Numbered from the stretch's first letter, positions 23,224-34,382 are shown. The stretch is 64,000 nt of DNA from Chamaecrista fasciculata (GCA_003254925.1 QANZ01026610.1:147082-211081); one strand, 5' to 3'. The notes: generated by a model not told the origin, from the sequence alone. A program made the numbers and translations.

Positions 23224-23339
23224 CAAAGCAAAGAACCTTACCAGGGCTTGACATGCCGCGAATCCTCTTGAAAGAGAGGGGTGCCTTCGGGAACGCGGAC
23301 ACAGGTGGTGCATGGCTGTCGTCAGCTCGTGCCGTAAGG
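23060..23339 (+). pseudogene. Nuclear insert of plastid 16S rRNA (NUPT fragment)
   Basis: The sequence is a roughly 280-bp internal part of a chloroplast 16S rRNA gene, from cctagccgtaaacgatgg to gtcagctcgtgccgtaagg, covering the universally conserved aactcaaaggaattgacggg and the helix with gaaagagaggggtgcc. It stops abruptly at both ends inside the rRNA, with ordinary AT-rich nuclear sequence outside, so it is a transferred fragment and not a functional rRNA gene. One visible difference from the usual plastid sequence is caaagcaaag for caaagcgaag, a G-to-A change at a CpG as expected from methylation-driven decay. Confidence 0.92.
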
Positions 23340-24288
23340 GGATACACACAAAATATCAAAATGCATACAGCTCCAATAGCAAATTCCCAAATACAGCCCA
23401 AGAACCAGAATACTTGAATGCCTAAAGTGAGCTATGAAAGTTGGCCATAAAATGAGCCCCAAAGACTCCTAAATCAGACTAGGACTTCTAGACACAAAAA
23501 CCAAGCAAAATGTGAGGGAAAATGGCCCCAAAACCAGAACTTATAGCACCATAAAATCATGTAAGAAGTGTTGGGAATGAGCCGTTTGGACAGTCACAAA
23601 AAGGGACACAAAAATAAGAATCAATTCGTCAAACCTACTGAAAACGAGGTGAAAAAGGACCAAATGGACTCACAACAATGAATACCAAAAACAGGAACAA
23701 ATAAGAGTTGCAAGAAAACCAAGAACGTACCCAAAGAGTTCTACAACAAATCAGAACTGAAAGCAGTCATGAATACTTTGAAAACGTGCAGCAAATGGGG
23801 CAGAGGCATCCACAAAGACCCATAACAAACAGACCTATAACGCATCCATTTACCTTGAAAATGGTTGATAACAAAGACAAGGAGGACCTCATCAAAACAG
23901 AACAAGACGACATCTAGAATTAAATGGACAAGGCACTGAAAGAGGTATTTAGGACAATCCAAAATCAGCCATCAAGTGTTTCAAAATAAGCAAGCGAATC
24001 AAAAGAAGTACCAAATATTCAAATAGGCATGGAGTGGTTCCAAATTCCAAAATCAGCTAACTAACCCGAACAAAACACAATGGGCAAGCCCAAAACGTGA
24101 AGAGCTCAAGTGCAAGTAAGGTATACAACACTAAGATATAAGACTCAAGTTACCACAATGAGATTCTCACTAAGAACAACACGAGATTAATTTAAAAGCA
24201 TAAATCTTCAGAACCATCCAACAATCAATTGTATCCATCAAAACCAATTACGGACAAGACGAAAGCAACGGATAGAAAATAAAGATAC

Positions 24289-24600
24289 CTTATTGGAGTT
24301 GAATCTGAGAAGGGGAGGGTGGGAAACGCAAGTTGAGGTGTTTTCGTTTTCTGGGAAGTCGGCATCGAGTCCGACGAACTCCCACGATGATCCTTGAGCT
24401 CAAGATGAGGGGCTCTGTGAAGTGGAACTGATAAGTTGTTTTCGCGTTCAGAAACACACTTAGCGGGAAAGCGAATTTGTAATGGTGATAGAAGAGAAAC
24501 CAGAAGGGAAGGGAGACGAGGCGGCGTGAGGAGGGGAATGATCTGGTAAGCGAAGAGCAACACAAAGACGGAGGCCGCGAAACATTGAGTGTTAGAGAGA
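24289..24600 (-). other. Probable 5' leader exon of the PPR gene (non-coding)
   Basis: This is a less AT-rich block on the minus strand ending at a good donor (AAG at 24291-24289, GTATCT following). It carries open frames of up to about 130 codons, but the longest begins at TTG rather than ATG. No protein family is recognisable. Its position and donor fit an untranslated first exon of the PPR transcript. A separate short gene cannot be excluded. Confidence 0.35.
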
Positions 24601-24629
24601 GATGACACGCTTGAAGGCAAAACAAAATA

Positions 24630-24862
24630 GAGTAAACTAACAATTTGGTCCCTGAAAAATCATTCAACTGTCAATTCGATCCCTGAAAGATTAAAATACT
24701 CATTTAGTCCCTGAAAAATCAAAACGGTATACTTTTTAGTCCATAAAAAGGACTACAAAGTTTACTGTTTTAATTTTTTAGGGACTAAATTGTATATTTT
24801 AATCTTTCAAGAACAAAGTTCTCAGCTTGATAATCTTTCAAAGATAAAATTGTTAATTTACT
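24630..24862. mobile_element. Fold-back MITE, 'ttggtccct' family 1, second copy
   Basis: It begins gagtaaactaacaatttggt like the copy at 16514 and ends in the inverted counterpart attgttaatttact. The right arm is more decayed. It lies just upstream of the putative PPR leader exon. Confidence 0.7.
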
Positions 24863-25081
24863 AAAAAAAAAATGTTAGTTTAAGCTTGATAATAAAATTG
24901 ATAATTGATAATTTTAATAAGAAAGTGATTAAATTAATTAATATTCTTAAAATATAATTAAGTATAATATATAACAATACAACAATAAATAATCAAAATT
25001 AATTACAACCAACAAATAATTGATTAGGGTGATAACTACTCTAAAATATCACTTAGAATAGAAGTTATACCTAAAGCCTAA

Positions 25082-25799
25082 GGGCGTTTAGTACACGGAT
25101 TGGAAAAATAGTCCTGGGATTAGGAGCTCCTGCATAGACTAATTCTGCGTTTGATACGCAAATTAAAAAATTAGTCCCGAGAATATTGTATTCCCAAGAG
25201 TAGCATAATTTCCTAAAATAACTATTTTTTAATCCCACCCTAGGGGGTGGGATTAGTCTAATCCCATGGGATGAGATTATTTTGGTCCACCTAAAATGAC
25301 TAATTTACCCTCAGTAAACTTAGCTAATTAAATTTTGTTCTACAAACTTAGCTAATTAAGTTTTATTTTGACAATTATAGTTATATTTTGAGCGATGATT
25401 TTTTTAGACTATTTTTTAATTTTAAGAATCATGACATTATGTTTTGAAATCGTATTTTCTTGATAAATCATCAATGATGTAAAAAGAAAGAATATTTTTC
25501 AAAGTATTCTTATCAAATGTTTTGGAGAACTTTTGTATTTGATAAGTTATATTTGAGAATAAAAAGTCAATGATATATTTAGAAAAATATTAAATATTCT
25601 CAGGATTATCAAAATTGAACCAAACACAAGATTGTAATATTAATTGAAATATTATAAAATAATCTTGTGACTATTTTTACTCATCCAAACAGATATTTTA
25701 ATATTTATAAGAATCATATTTCTGGGAATCACATTCCTAAAAATATAATTCCTGAGAATGAAAAAATAATCCATGTAACAAACACCTCCTAAAGTAATC
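25082..25799. mobile_element. PIF/Harbinger-like MITE, 718 bp
   Basis: The left end gggcgtttagtacacggatt and the inverted right end (aatccatgtaacaaacacct then cc) are imperfect terminal inverted repeats. TAA flanks both sides (25079-25081, 25800-25802), as expected for the 3-bp target duplication of this superfamily. There is no transposase frame inside. Confidence 0.7.
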
Positions 25800-25952
25800 T
25801 ATAAAATTCTTTAGATAAATATACATACTCAAAATTTATTTTTTTAATCCTCATATTGTCTCGCACTTGACGAATAAATTTTGTGAATTACCTATTCAAT
25901 ATACATATATTGGTCATTTCTATCTCTCAGCATAATTGACCAACAAACATGT

Positions 25953-25995
25953 AAATTGTATTTTAACTTTTTTTTGGTAGGCAAATTGTATTTTA
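25953..25995 (-). mobile_element. T-tract micro-insertion (minus orientation)
   Basis: The 13-mer aaattgtatttta is at 25953-25965 and 25983-25995. The 17-nt insert reads gcctacc plus an A-tract and gt on the minus strand. Confidence 0.6.
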
Positions 25996-27232
25996 TCTTT
26001 TAAAATAGAGTTTTAGTTTTACAATGTTTTAACGACGCCGAAAAAGAGATTCACAAATAAAATTAGATCTTAAATCTTACGATGGTTTTTGTAAAAACTA
26101 TTGATAATTATATTTTAATTCAGTGTCAATTAAAGTATGAGACAGTATTCATCTGGTGCATGGGATAGGCATAACTCAGTTCGATAATATATCTTTGCAG
26201 TGTGGGTGACAGTGTATTTTATTTTAGAGAAAAAAAAGTGTAAATTCTACACGTTCATTATTTTATAAAACTTATATTTTTTTCTCTAAATCTTTTTATT
26301 TATCTCTGTAAGTATAGAAAATACACTGTCAGTCACTCTCTCTCCAAAAGATCCAAGTCTGTTCAGTTCACATGGGGCTGCTTTTTTCCCCCTTATTTGT
26401 TTAGATCGTGTTTGTACAGAAGTCTTTATATTGTTTTTTTTTTTTATAAAAAAAAGTGGAATACTCAATCTAGCCCTATATGTTTAAGTTAAATTTCGTT
26501 TTCTACTTAAAAATTTCATTTGCTGCATAAAACTTTTAATATATTTTATTAATGTATTAAAAATTTCTCAAAGTTAACATCATTAGAAAGTTGATACATT
26601 AGCATTTAACAATTCCTTCTTCTTTTTTTCGTTAGAGTTAGTCTAGGGTCTTTTTTAAAAAAAACGTTTGCATACATATTTTGTTTTTAGACTTAAGAAA
26701 TAAGATTTGTGGGACTGAAATGGAATTTAGCTTAAACATATAAAACCAATTCAGTGTTTCAACTCAGAATAATATATATATATATATATATAATATTATA
26801 ATGTAAAAAAGTCCTTTACGTTCTGCTCAGTGGGTTTTTAAGGTCTTACCTTAGATTTGTGTAAAAGAAATGCTTGGCATGCCCAAAACATTTGTAAGTT
26901 AAAAGGAAGAGAACATCACCCCTAATGATCTTATTTTCATTTCAGAGTATGAAAATTCTGCTTCAACAAAAGAAGAAAGGAAAGAAAAACTTCTATTACA
27001 AACGAAACCTGTTTTCTTTGAGGAACAAAAATGAAAAATATGACAATATAAATGAAGCAATGAACTAAAAGAAATGAATCAGTCTCCGTAGAAGTAAATC
27101 AGATACTCTATGAACTAATTACAAATGAAAAATAATGAAGCTATCCTCTCCGATTATTCCTGAAATGTAAACCTATAACCAATCTCAATTCAGCCTGATG
27201 GCAATTAAATTTCTCATCATTAATAATATTTC

Positions 27233-27282
27233 TCACCTAGGAACTTGATTTTTTTTTTATTAGATTCACCTAGGAACTTGAT
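27233..27282 (-). mobile_element. T-tract micro-insertion with 17-bp target duplication, 3' of apyrase 3
   Basis: The 17-mer tcacctaggaacttgat is exactly repeated at 27233-27249 and 27266-27282. The 16-nt insert reads atctaat plus an A-tract on the minus strand. It lies 64 bp beyond the apyrase 3 stop, probably in its 3' untranslated region and in the same orientation as the gene. Confidence 0.7.
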
Positions 27283-27345
27283 GATAAACCTTGAAGGGTC
27301 CGAGATTTAAGATGCATAGAACTGAAGATAAATCTGGCATCCTCC

Positions 27346-30300
27346 TTACGATACAGCTTCTATGGCGCTACCTAAGGGCCATGCTGCCTCAACAAGAGCA
27401 TCTTGATATTTAACTTGCTTCACCAAGGTAATCTCTTGCCGTGGACCTAAGCCTGCAGAAAAAATGGAAGTAAATAAGTTCAAAACAATTATAGTATAGG
27501 TCAAGTTTTGCAGAGAACATCATTTTCAGCTACATGTATAATCCAACTATTGTGGAAACCTAGAAACACACATTTCATTTTAAAGAAATATCATCATGTT
27601 AAACACGACACAATGTGGCACGTGAAAACAGAAAAAAAAATGACACACATGATATATTTCATGAATAAATGTAAATTTTAAAGTTTTCATTAGGATTTGT
27701 AGATCTTTAATTGTCTCTTCTTCATTTCTTATTTATTATTGGAATTACAATATATATATATATATACGCCATATCGTATCATATAATTTAAAAAATGTAG
27801 TGTGTTGATGTGTTTGTGTCGGTGTAGTGTCCTGTGCCAGTGTCAACGTCAATGTTATCAGACATCAGCATCAGTGCCACTGTCAGTGTTATCAGTGTCA
27901 GTGCCAATGCTTCATGGTTAGAAACATACCAAATCCATCAACAAGCAATGTATATTGATATACAAGATCCATGCATATATATGGAAGATTTCCCTCCTCA
28001 ACACGAGGAAAGACAGATTTGACATCTTCAATTTTTGTTTCACAAGCTCGCTTAGCTGCATCCTCAAAATCCGCAGGATGAACTTTGGCAGTAGGTAATT
28101 TTGGATCAGCAAAGCCCGCCTATGAATAGATAATGTAATTAGCATGGCAATGCAGTAACAGTAAAGCAGACATAAATTTTATCAGTAGTTACAAGTTTTG
28201 AACAAAATGAAAAGTACCTCAGCAGCCCGGTCAAAAAAGAATGAGGCAACAAAAAGATTCTTCTGTCCATCCCCACCTCCACCATTCCATATCCCGCTGA
28301 AAGTGCACTTCATATGTGTACAACTTGACTCATTAACTTTAAGAGCCTTGAAAGCTACACTTTTGCATTCACTCAAGCTAGCACCAGAAGAGGAAGCTAA
28401 GGCCTTAAACGACTTTCCTCCATAATTGTAAGACCCTTCGAATAATTAGAATCCTATTGTTAATGTTCTCGGCATTATGCTAAAAGAAAATTAAGTAGAG
28501 AAATTTCCAACTGTGAATTTAAGATACATACATATCTTTTCCTTATAAAATAAGAGGGGGAAATGCATCTTGAAAAAAAAAAACACCAAGACTGCAGAGA
28601 GGAAAAGCTATACATACCATCAAAACCAGCTAAGATACAAGGGTTGTCAGAATCACCAGAAACCTTTAAAATCTCTGCACGCGCAGCTAGTAAACCATAT
28701 CGCAAGTAGCTGAAAATAAGATGTTAAAACCTTTTAGCCATGGAACATGGTATCATAGAATATATATTTATCCAAGTGTACCATCGGTGTTAAGGCATAG
28801 TATTCTAATAAAGACTCAATTGGGAAGTAATCAAGCCCATGTTTTAATTCTCCCACAATCTACATGTCATAACAATTCACACGAGGAATATCTGAAGTCA
28901 GAAGAAAACCTGTGCACATAGAGGTAATATTTCCTTCCCCTGAGGAACATCTCCTTGACATATGGATCCTCTCCATCTAATACTTTAGGAGCCTTGGCAG
29001 CATCTGTCTCTGAGATGGCATATGCCATTTGAACAGATCCACCTCCAAGATCAACCACTCCAACTGTCTTTGAATAATCTTTTCCCAAGTTCCCCAATAG
29101 ATAGTTGATAGTAACCTGCAACATTAAAATGGTGAAACCAAGAAAATACTACATCTGCTCCTTGGAGGATAAAATATACAAGATCCTAATCTCTATGAAT
29201 GTTGTAGTTCATGTTGATACTTTTAGCCCTACGTATCATGCAAATGTTTTATTACAGTGTGTATGTCTCAGTTGCCCAGAAAATTCATATGAAAATATGT
29301 CCGTACTGAATATAAGTATATTGATAAGCATCATGTAGAAAAAGATTAGAGCATTTTGTGAAGAGCAAGCAGGAAAGAAAAGCCAGTCACCGACAAGCAT
29401 CATGCTCTTAACTCATAACTTCATCAGTGGGTTATACTTGTCCTAGTAAGGTGTTGTATATCTGCAGACTTGGACTATTCTTTTTGCTAGAAAACTCAAC
29501 AGCAGACCTAGTATAAATACACAAATAAAAGAAGAAACAAGAGAAAGAAGAAAGTGCAAGAATTCCATCCATCAAGTCTCGAGTACCTTACCATTCCTCC
29601 ACGAACATAAAACTGTTCAACAGAAGAGAGTACATTAATCCCATTCCTATTACACCCTCTTAAACTTCCTTTGTGTTAGTAGAAGAAGTCATAAAAAAAG
29701 AAGAAGCTTCAATTAAACTACTCAAACCCCAAAAACATAAAAAGAAAAAGTCATAAACCATCCATATTAAACTAACAGGGGAAAGATTAGACATTGTAAG
29801 TTGTGTTAGTAGAAGCTTCAATTCTTCTGTAGATGCATTCACAAAAAAAGAAGACATAAGGTTCTTGTTAGGTGTAATAGTGGATATCCGACAAAACCTA
29901 CAACTGATTACACAAGTACGAGTGAAGCATGCTTAAAAACAATCAACTCGCAGACCAATAAATTTTGTTCCCAACTCATCTTAGTTTTAACGACAGAAGT
30001 AAAAGAAGGCCATGAATAGTTAGTTAACCAAACAATTAAGTATTAGTACACGTGCATTCAGTCATGTATATTATTAGAGTCTTAAATCATAGTATCATAC
30101 ACAGATGTGCTATTTTTTTTAAAAAAAAATTACTCAGAAAACAAAGTTCATAAAGCATACCCATTGATAAGCACCTTCTTGGGTTCCATCCAGCACAGTA
30201 ACTGCATCAGGTTCGGATTTTAGAGTGCTCCTATCCTTGAGCAATTCCCTTACCTTCAAATGTGAAGAGCAAAGATACACAAGTTAGAAGAGTTGATAAA

Positions 30301-31035
30301 ATAGCTAAAGCATTCTATAGATGTTACGAGGTAGAATAGTTACCGCTTGCAAGATCCTCTCTGAAGCATCCCCTTCCAAAGCTCTCAACCCAGCAGTTGC
30401 CTGCATTAGCATAAAACGTCAATTTTTCTTGTGAAACTCGCATGTTAAATTCGAACATCATATCACATGTCGGCAAAGCCAAATGAGATAGTACTTAGAA
30501 ATGCATACCCCAACTCTAACAGGTGTCTTAGAACGCAACTCCTTAGGAACAACACTTTCCGCTTTATCTAAAAGGGAAAGAAGAGACTCCGCTGCCTCCT
30601 GGGGATTTTGGGCATATGCGCTTAAGCCCGGTTTAAGCTATAATACAAGAATGAAGACAGTTTAAGGGCAATTATGAAGCACATAAAACAGAGGCAAGAA
30701 AAATAAATAAGTAAATAAATATATGTCACCTGCACGAAAAGCTCAAGATCTTTCCCAATGTGAACGAGATCTAAGTTCTGGTCAAAATGGAAGACATGGA
30801 CACGGCTGCCAGAACTACCAGCATCGAAGATGACAGCGTACGATGCTTTCTTATTGGGAGACACTTTACGGTGAGTGAGAGCATAGTCCTCGATGGACTG
30901 ATTGGAAGAACTCGCAGGCATTAAATAGAGCACGAAAGTGATAAGAAGGAGAGGAACTGAGATCACGAACAAAATCCCGCGAAATCTGTATAACTTATCG
31001 AAGAAGGACTCCGAACGGCCGGGACGCTTGAGCAT
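27346..31035 (-). CDS. Apyrase 3 (GDA1/CD39 nucleoside phosphatase), membrane-anchored Golgi type, 9 exons
   Basis: Predicted 465-residue apyrase from the ATG at 31035. Exons: 31035-30730, 30637-30509, 30400-30344, 30253-30161, 29115-28910, 28709-28618, 28435-28218, 28119-27930, 27452-27346, GT/AG throughout. The N-terminus [10 protein letters not shown] is followed by a single hydrophobic anchor (about residues 21-40), giving a type II topology typical of Golgi/endomembrane plant apyrases of the APY1/APY2 kind. Motifs: [65 protein letters not shown]. It stops at EAVS, about 12 residues before the conserved end of apyrases 1 and 2. The frame remains open without ATG for 65 codons upstream (to 31230). 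A 5' UTR intron acceptor (ttgcag on the minus strand) lies near 31395. Confidence 0.93.
27835..27905. repeat. Degenerate 'cagtgtc' minisatellite in apyrase 3 intron 8
   Basis: Repeated cagtgtca/tcagtgcc-like units with ttatcag spacers occur just before exon 8. The tract is short and decayed. Confidence 0.5.
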
Positions 31036-31230
31036 TTTGCCGGATTCGTTATCCGTTAGGTTCGGTTCGGCGGAACTCGACGACGGTGGCGGCGAATTTC
31101 CTCCTTGACTTTCAAATAGCTCACCCGCCGACGGCGATCGATAACGGATTCGACCGTTCGCAGTGGCAGGCGGACCCTTCAACTGCTTGCTTTCTTGTAG
31201 AGGCTCCAGCTCTGTGTCTAGGGGTTTCAC
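31036..31230 (-). other. In-frame upstream extension of apyrase 3 without ATG
   Basis: The 65 codons before the apyrase 3 ATG are open and read as plausible protein (e.g. [18 protein letters not shown] and a PPPSSSS run), preceded by an in-frame TAG just upstream of 31236. No ATG exists in this stretch. A CTG at 31209-31207 has G at -3 and G at +4. It is either 5' UTR or a non-AUG-initiated N-terminal extension. Confidence 0.4.
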
Positions 31231-32874
31231 ACCGATGATCTATATTCTATATCTCCTCGAGAACTAGATGCGAATGTGATTGTGAATCTCGGAATCGAGA
31301 AACACAAACGAGATTGTGGAAACCTTGTGAATGCGATCTTATCCCTAGTGATAAGAGCAACAGTGAGGTGAATCTCCCTGTCTGTGTGAATCTGCAAATA
31401 GAAGAGAGAAAATGCGATATGTGTGTCAGTATGTGTGAAATTGCTATAGGATATAACTGTAAATCGCAATGAAAACGGAGGAATCCTACCAAATTAGGCG
31501 TCTGAATCGAACTCAGTGAAGACGAGAACGAAATGTAATGATGCTGAGACTGTACGCATCGCGCCGTCGTAACAAAAATTAAAGAAGAAATTCAGGAAAA
31601 GCAATAACTATCAAACTTCAACTGTAAGAATTAGCTTGAGTATACTCAATATAAAGTGTCATTAATCAATTAAATGTCATAACTTTTTTTCTATTTCAAG
31701 TTTTCAACGGATTTTTAGGTTCAGTACTTGTATTAAAAATATGATTCAGGTTAGTAGGGATGCCAAGGAAGTTAATAAATAAAATATTGGTCAAAACCTC
31801 AAATTAATCCAAAATGTGTGCAATAGATTTTAAAATGGTTCTAAATATTTCATTTGTTTTAGGTTAAATTTACATGTTTTTATAACTTCTCAATTTTCTT
31901 CCAAACTAAAAAATATAGTCATATATGATGATTAGTTTGATGATCTCAACTGAATAGATAAAGAACTCTTCAAGAGGTAATACGTAGTTTCAAACTCATT
32001 AAATTTAGATTTGATGTGATTGAAATATGATCAATTTTGCTTATTTGACTGTGAAACGAGTGACCTACTTGCGACTCTCAATTTGACCTCGTTTGTTGAC
32101 GATTTTAATCAAATAGAGAAAATACTTATAAAAAACAATCTGCAGCTCTAGACTAATCACAAACGAGAAAAATATTATCACATTCGGTAATTTGGGGCTG
32201 ATTTGAGAAATTATAAAAATATGAAAGAACTAGAAATAAATGAGATATTTAGGGTCAATTTGAAATTTACTCTATATATTTAGGACCAATTTGAGGTTTT
32301 GACTCAAGGGAAAGATTTGTACAAAATTTCTTATATGTTTGCCAACAAATTTCTCTAACAACAGGCTTCATTTACATTATTTCTATTTAGAGAGATATTA
32401 GAAGAGTTAGAGAGGGATAAGAGAAATATTTTTTTACCAATTTATTATATTATCATTTATTATAGAGTAAACTACTAAATTGGTCCCTAAATTATAGGCT
32501 TGTTGATAGATTGGTCCCCAGATTAATGAAATTAACAAATAAGTCCCCGAATTTTACAAACGTTAGTCAAATTGATCCTTCCATGAAATCTTCGTTTGTA
32601 AGCCAGCTGACGTGGCTGTTAAGTGCCATGTCAGCACTTGAAAAACAGGAAAAAAAAAAAAAAAAAAACAACTGTGCCTGATTTCCCACATGAGCATTAA
32701 TAATTAAAAAAAAAAAGATATTTCAACTCTTCTTCAAATTGGTCCATGGGTTATATTTTTATCTCAATTTCCCCTCTTTTCCATCATCTTCATTCATTTT
32801 AGTCCTAAATCCTCAAAATAAAATTGTAAAGTGTCCCAAAACTCTTCCAAACATTCCAATTTAGTCCTTAAAAA

Positions 32875-33395
32875 TATTAAAACCCCAAAACCTAAACCCA
32901 AAACCCCAAACTCCAAACCTTAAATCCTTAAACCCTAGACCCTAAAATCCTAAACCCTAAACCCTACATTCTAAACCCTAAAATCATAAACCCTAAAATC
33001 CTAAAATTGTAAAGTGTCTCAAAATTCTTCCAAACATTTCAATTTAATCCTTAAACTCTAAAACCTCAAACCATAGAACCGCAAACCCTAAAACTCCAAA
33101 CTCCAAACCCCAAACCCTAAACTCTAAAACCCCAAAACCCAAAATCCCAAACCCTAAAACCTAAACCCCAAACCATAAACTCTAAAACCCCAAACCCAAA
33201 ATCCTAAAATCCCATACACCAAACTCTAAAACCCTAAACCCTAAATCCCAAACCCCAAACTCTAAAATCCCAAACCCAAAAAATCTCATACCCCAAACTC
33301 TAAACTCTAAAACCCCAAACCCTAAACTCTAAAATCCCAAACCCTAAAAATTTGGGGTTTGGGATTTGGGATTTTAGAGTTTAGGGTTTGGTATT
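32875..33395. repeat. Degenerate interstitial telomere-like array with strand switch
   Basis: About 470 bp of imperfect aaaccctaaa/aaaccccaaa units (C-rich strand of the plant telomere repeat CCCTAAA) run to about 33349, then a short tract of the opposite strand (ttggggtttgggattt, tttagggttt) runs to about 33395. Units are heavily degenerate, so this is an interstitial repeat and not a chromosome end. Confidence 0.75.
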
Positions 33396-33634
33396 ATGCC
33401 AAAATTATATATTATTATATAATTAATTTTTAAAAATGCCAAAAAATAATATTAAAATAATAAAAGTAACTAAAAATTTGTCGAGCTTTTGGTCTGGGCT
33501 TAAAAAAAAATTTGAACTCAACTGACTTTTAAAAATGGATTCATTTTATAAGTTTTTATTTCTAAACCCGCGTTCACTTTTTTCTTTTCATCGAGGCAAC
33601 CAAAGCCCACTGATCATGTGTTTGTACATCGCTA

Positions 33635-33683
33635 GAATCACCTTGTTTTCTGACCAAAAAAAGAAAGAAAAACGAATCACCTT
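33635..33683 (+). mobile_element. A-tailed micro-insertion with 10-bp target duplication
   Basis: The 10-mer gaatcacctt is at 33635-33644 and 33674-33683. The 29-nt insert is gttttctgacc followed by an A-rich tail interrupted by single G. Confidence 0.5.
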
Positions 33684-33799
33684 CGTTAATGCCACCCATT
33701 GCCTGCAAATTCAAAGATTCATATTTTTCGTGCAACCGGAGTCAGTTTTAGTTATATTCTCAAGGTTTGTTTTGTGTTAGTTATGTCCTCAATATAAAA

Positions 33800-34215
33800 C
33801 ATTGGTGTCAATTATACCCTTATTTCAATTTTTTGGACCAAAGTTCTATTTTGGTACTTAAAGTTTGCTTAAAGTTTCGTTTTGGACCCTCAAGTCTTTA
33901 GCGAACTTTCTGGCGAGATACACGGTGACCCCGACGACTACGAAAACTCATAATCCAAAGTTTTTTTGACCTCTTGAGTTCAATGACGGCCTTCATTTTG
34001 CGAACAAATGACCAGAAATATGATTTTCAGCGTGCCAGTCATTTTTTCGCAAAATGGAGACCGTCATTGAACTTAGGAGGTCAAAAAACCTTAAATTAGG
34101 AGTTTTTGTAGTTATCGAGACCGCCGTGTATCTCACTAGAAAGTTCACGAGAGACTTGAAGGTCTAAAACGAACCTTTAAGAAAACTTGAGGGACCAAAA
34201 TAGAACTTTGGTCAA
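33800..34215. repeat. Long inverted repeat (fold-back element) upstream of the syntaxin gene
   Basis: The left arm (ttggaccaaagttctatttt, then gagatacacggtgaccccg, then cattttgcgaa) is matched in inverse order in the right arm (cgcaaaatgg, gaccgccgtgtatctcac, caaaatagaactttggtc). Arms are about 180 bp around a centre near 34020. The transcript would fold into a long hairpin. Confidence 0.75.
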
Positions 34216-34225
34216 CAAAAAATTG

Positions 34226-34303
34226 AAGTAACGACATGGGTAGTCCATAAGTACCCCCCACACAAAAAAAAAAAAAAAAAAAAANAAAGTAATGACATGG
34301 GGT
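34226..34303 (+). mobile_element. Poly-A-tailed insertion with imperfect target duplication
   Basis: aagtaacgacatgggtag (34226-34243) recurs as aagtaatgacatggggtag (34287 onwards). Between them are tccataagtaccccccacac and more than 20 A with an N at 34285. The duplication has a mismatch and an indel, so this is a weaker member of the micro-insertion group. Confidence 0.45.
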
Positions 34304-34358
34304 AGCCCAAAAAAAGAAAAAAACGCATTACGACTCCAAAAGAAAAAACCCACAAAAA

Positions 34359-34382
34359 TAGCCGTTGCAAGGGTAACGGCTA
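34359..34382. promoter_or_regulatory. Palindromic pair of MSA (mitosis-specific activator) elements
   Basis: tagccgtt (34359-34366) and aacggcta (34375-34382) form a perfect 8-bp inverted repeat with an 8-bp spacer. Each arm contains the MSA core AACGG followed by CTA, fitting the consensus YCYAACGGYYA at 10 and 9 of 11 positions. MSA elements bind three-repeat MYB factors and drive G2/M expression; they are the known control element of KNOLLE. The pair lies about 230 bp upstream of the syntaxin start codon. Confidence 0.75.

Larger units (their letters stand above)
21808..24288. other. Probable leader intron(s) of the PPR transcript and intergenic sequence
   Basis: No protein-coding exon was recognised. 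On the minus strand there are plausible splice signals (an AAG-GTATCT donor at 24289/24288, a CAG-GTATGA donor near 22902, a TTTCAG acceptor near 22225), suggesting a spliced 5' leader for the PPR gene. The region also contains the plastid 16S rRNA insert at 23060-23339 and a 17-bp tandem duplication immediately left of it (23024-23057). Confidence 0.45.
24866..27345. other. Intergenic region between PPR leader and apyrase 3
   Basis: It contains a PIF/Harbinger-like MITE (25082-25799), two micro-insertions (25953-25995, 27233-27282), a TA microsatellite near 26772-26792 and the 3' flank of apyrase 3. No gene was recognised. Confidence 0.7.

Noticed and set aside
23060-23339. Functional 16S rRNA gene or bacterial contamination
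   Set aside because: Only an internal 280-bp plastid-type fragment is present, embedded in plant nuclear sequence and carrying a CpG-type change.
24225-24667. Open frames of about 125-131 codons on the minus strand
   Set aside because: The longest begins at TTG, not ATG. There is no recognisable domain, and a good splice donor at 24289 suggests a non-coding leader exon.
24866-24895. Additional A-tailed insertion at the end of the MITE copy (tgttaattta / tgttagttta)
   Set aside because: The duplication is short, mismatched and overlaps the element's own terminal repeat.
32875-33395. Chromosome-end or telomere-fusion signature
   Set aside because: Units are very degenerate, and the strand order is CCCTAAA then TTTAGGG, the reverse of an end-to-end fusion.
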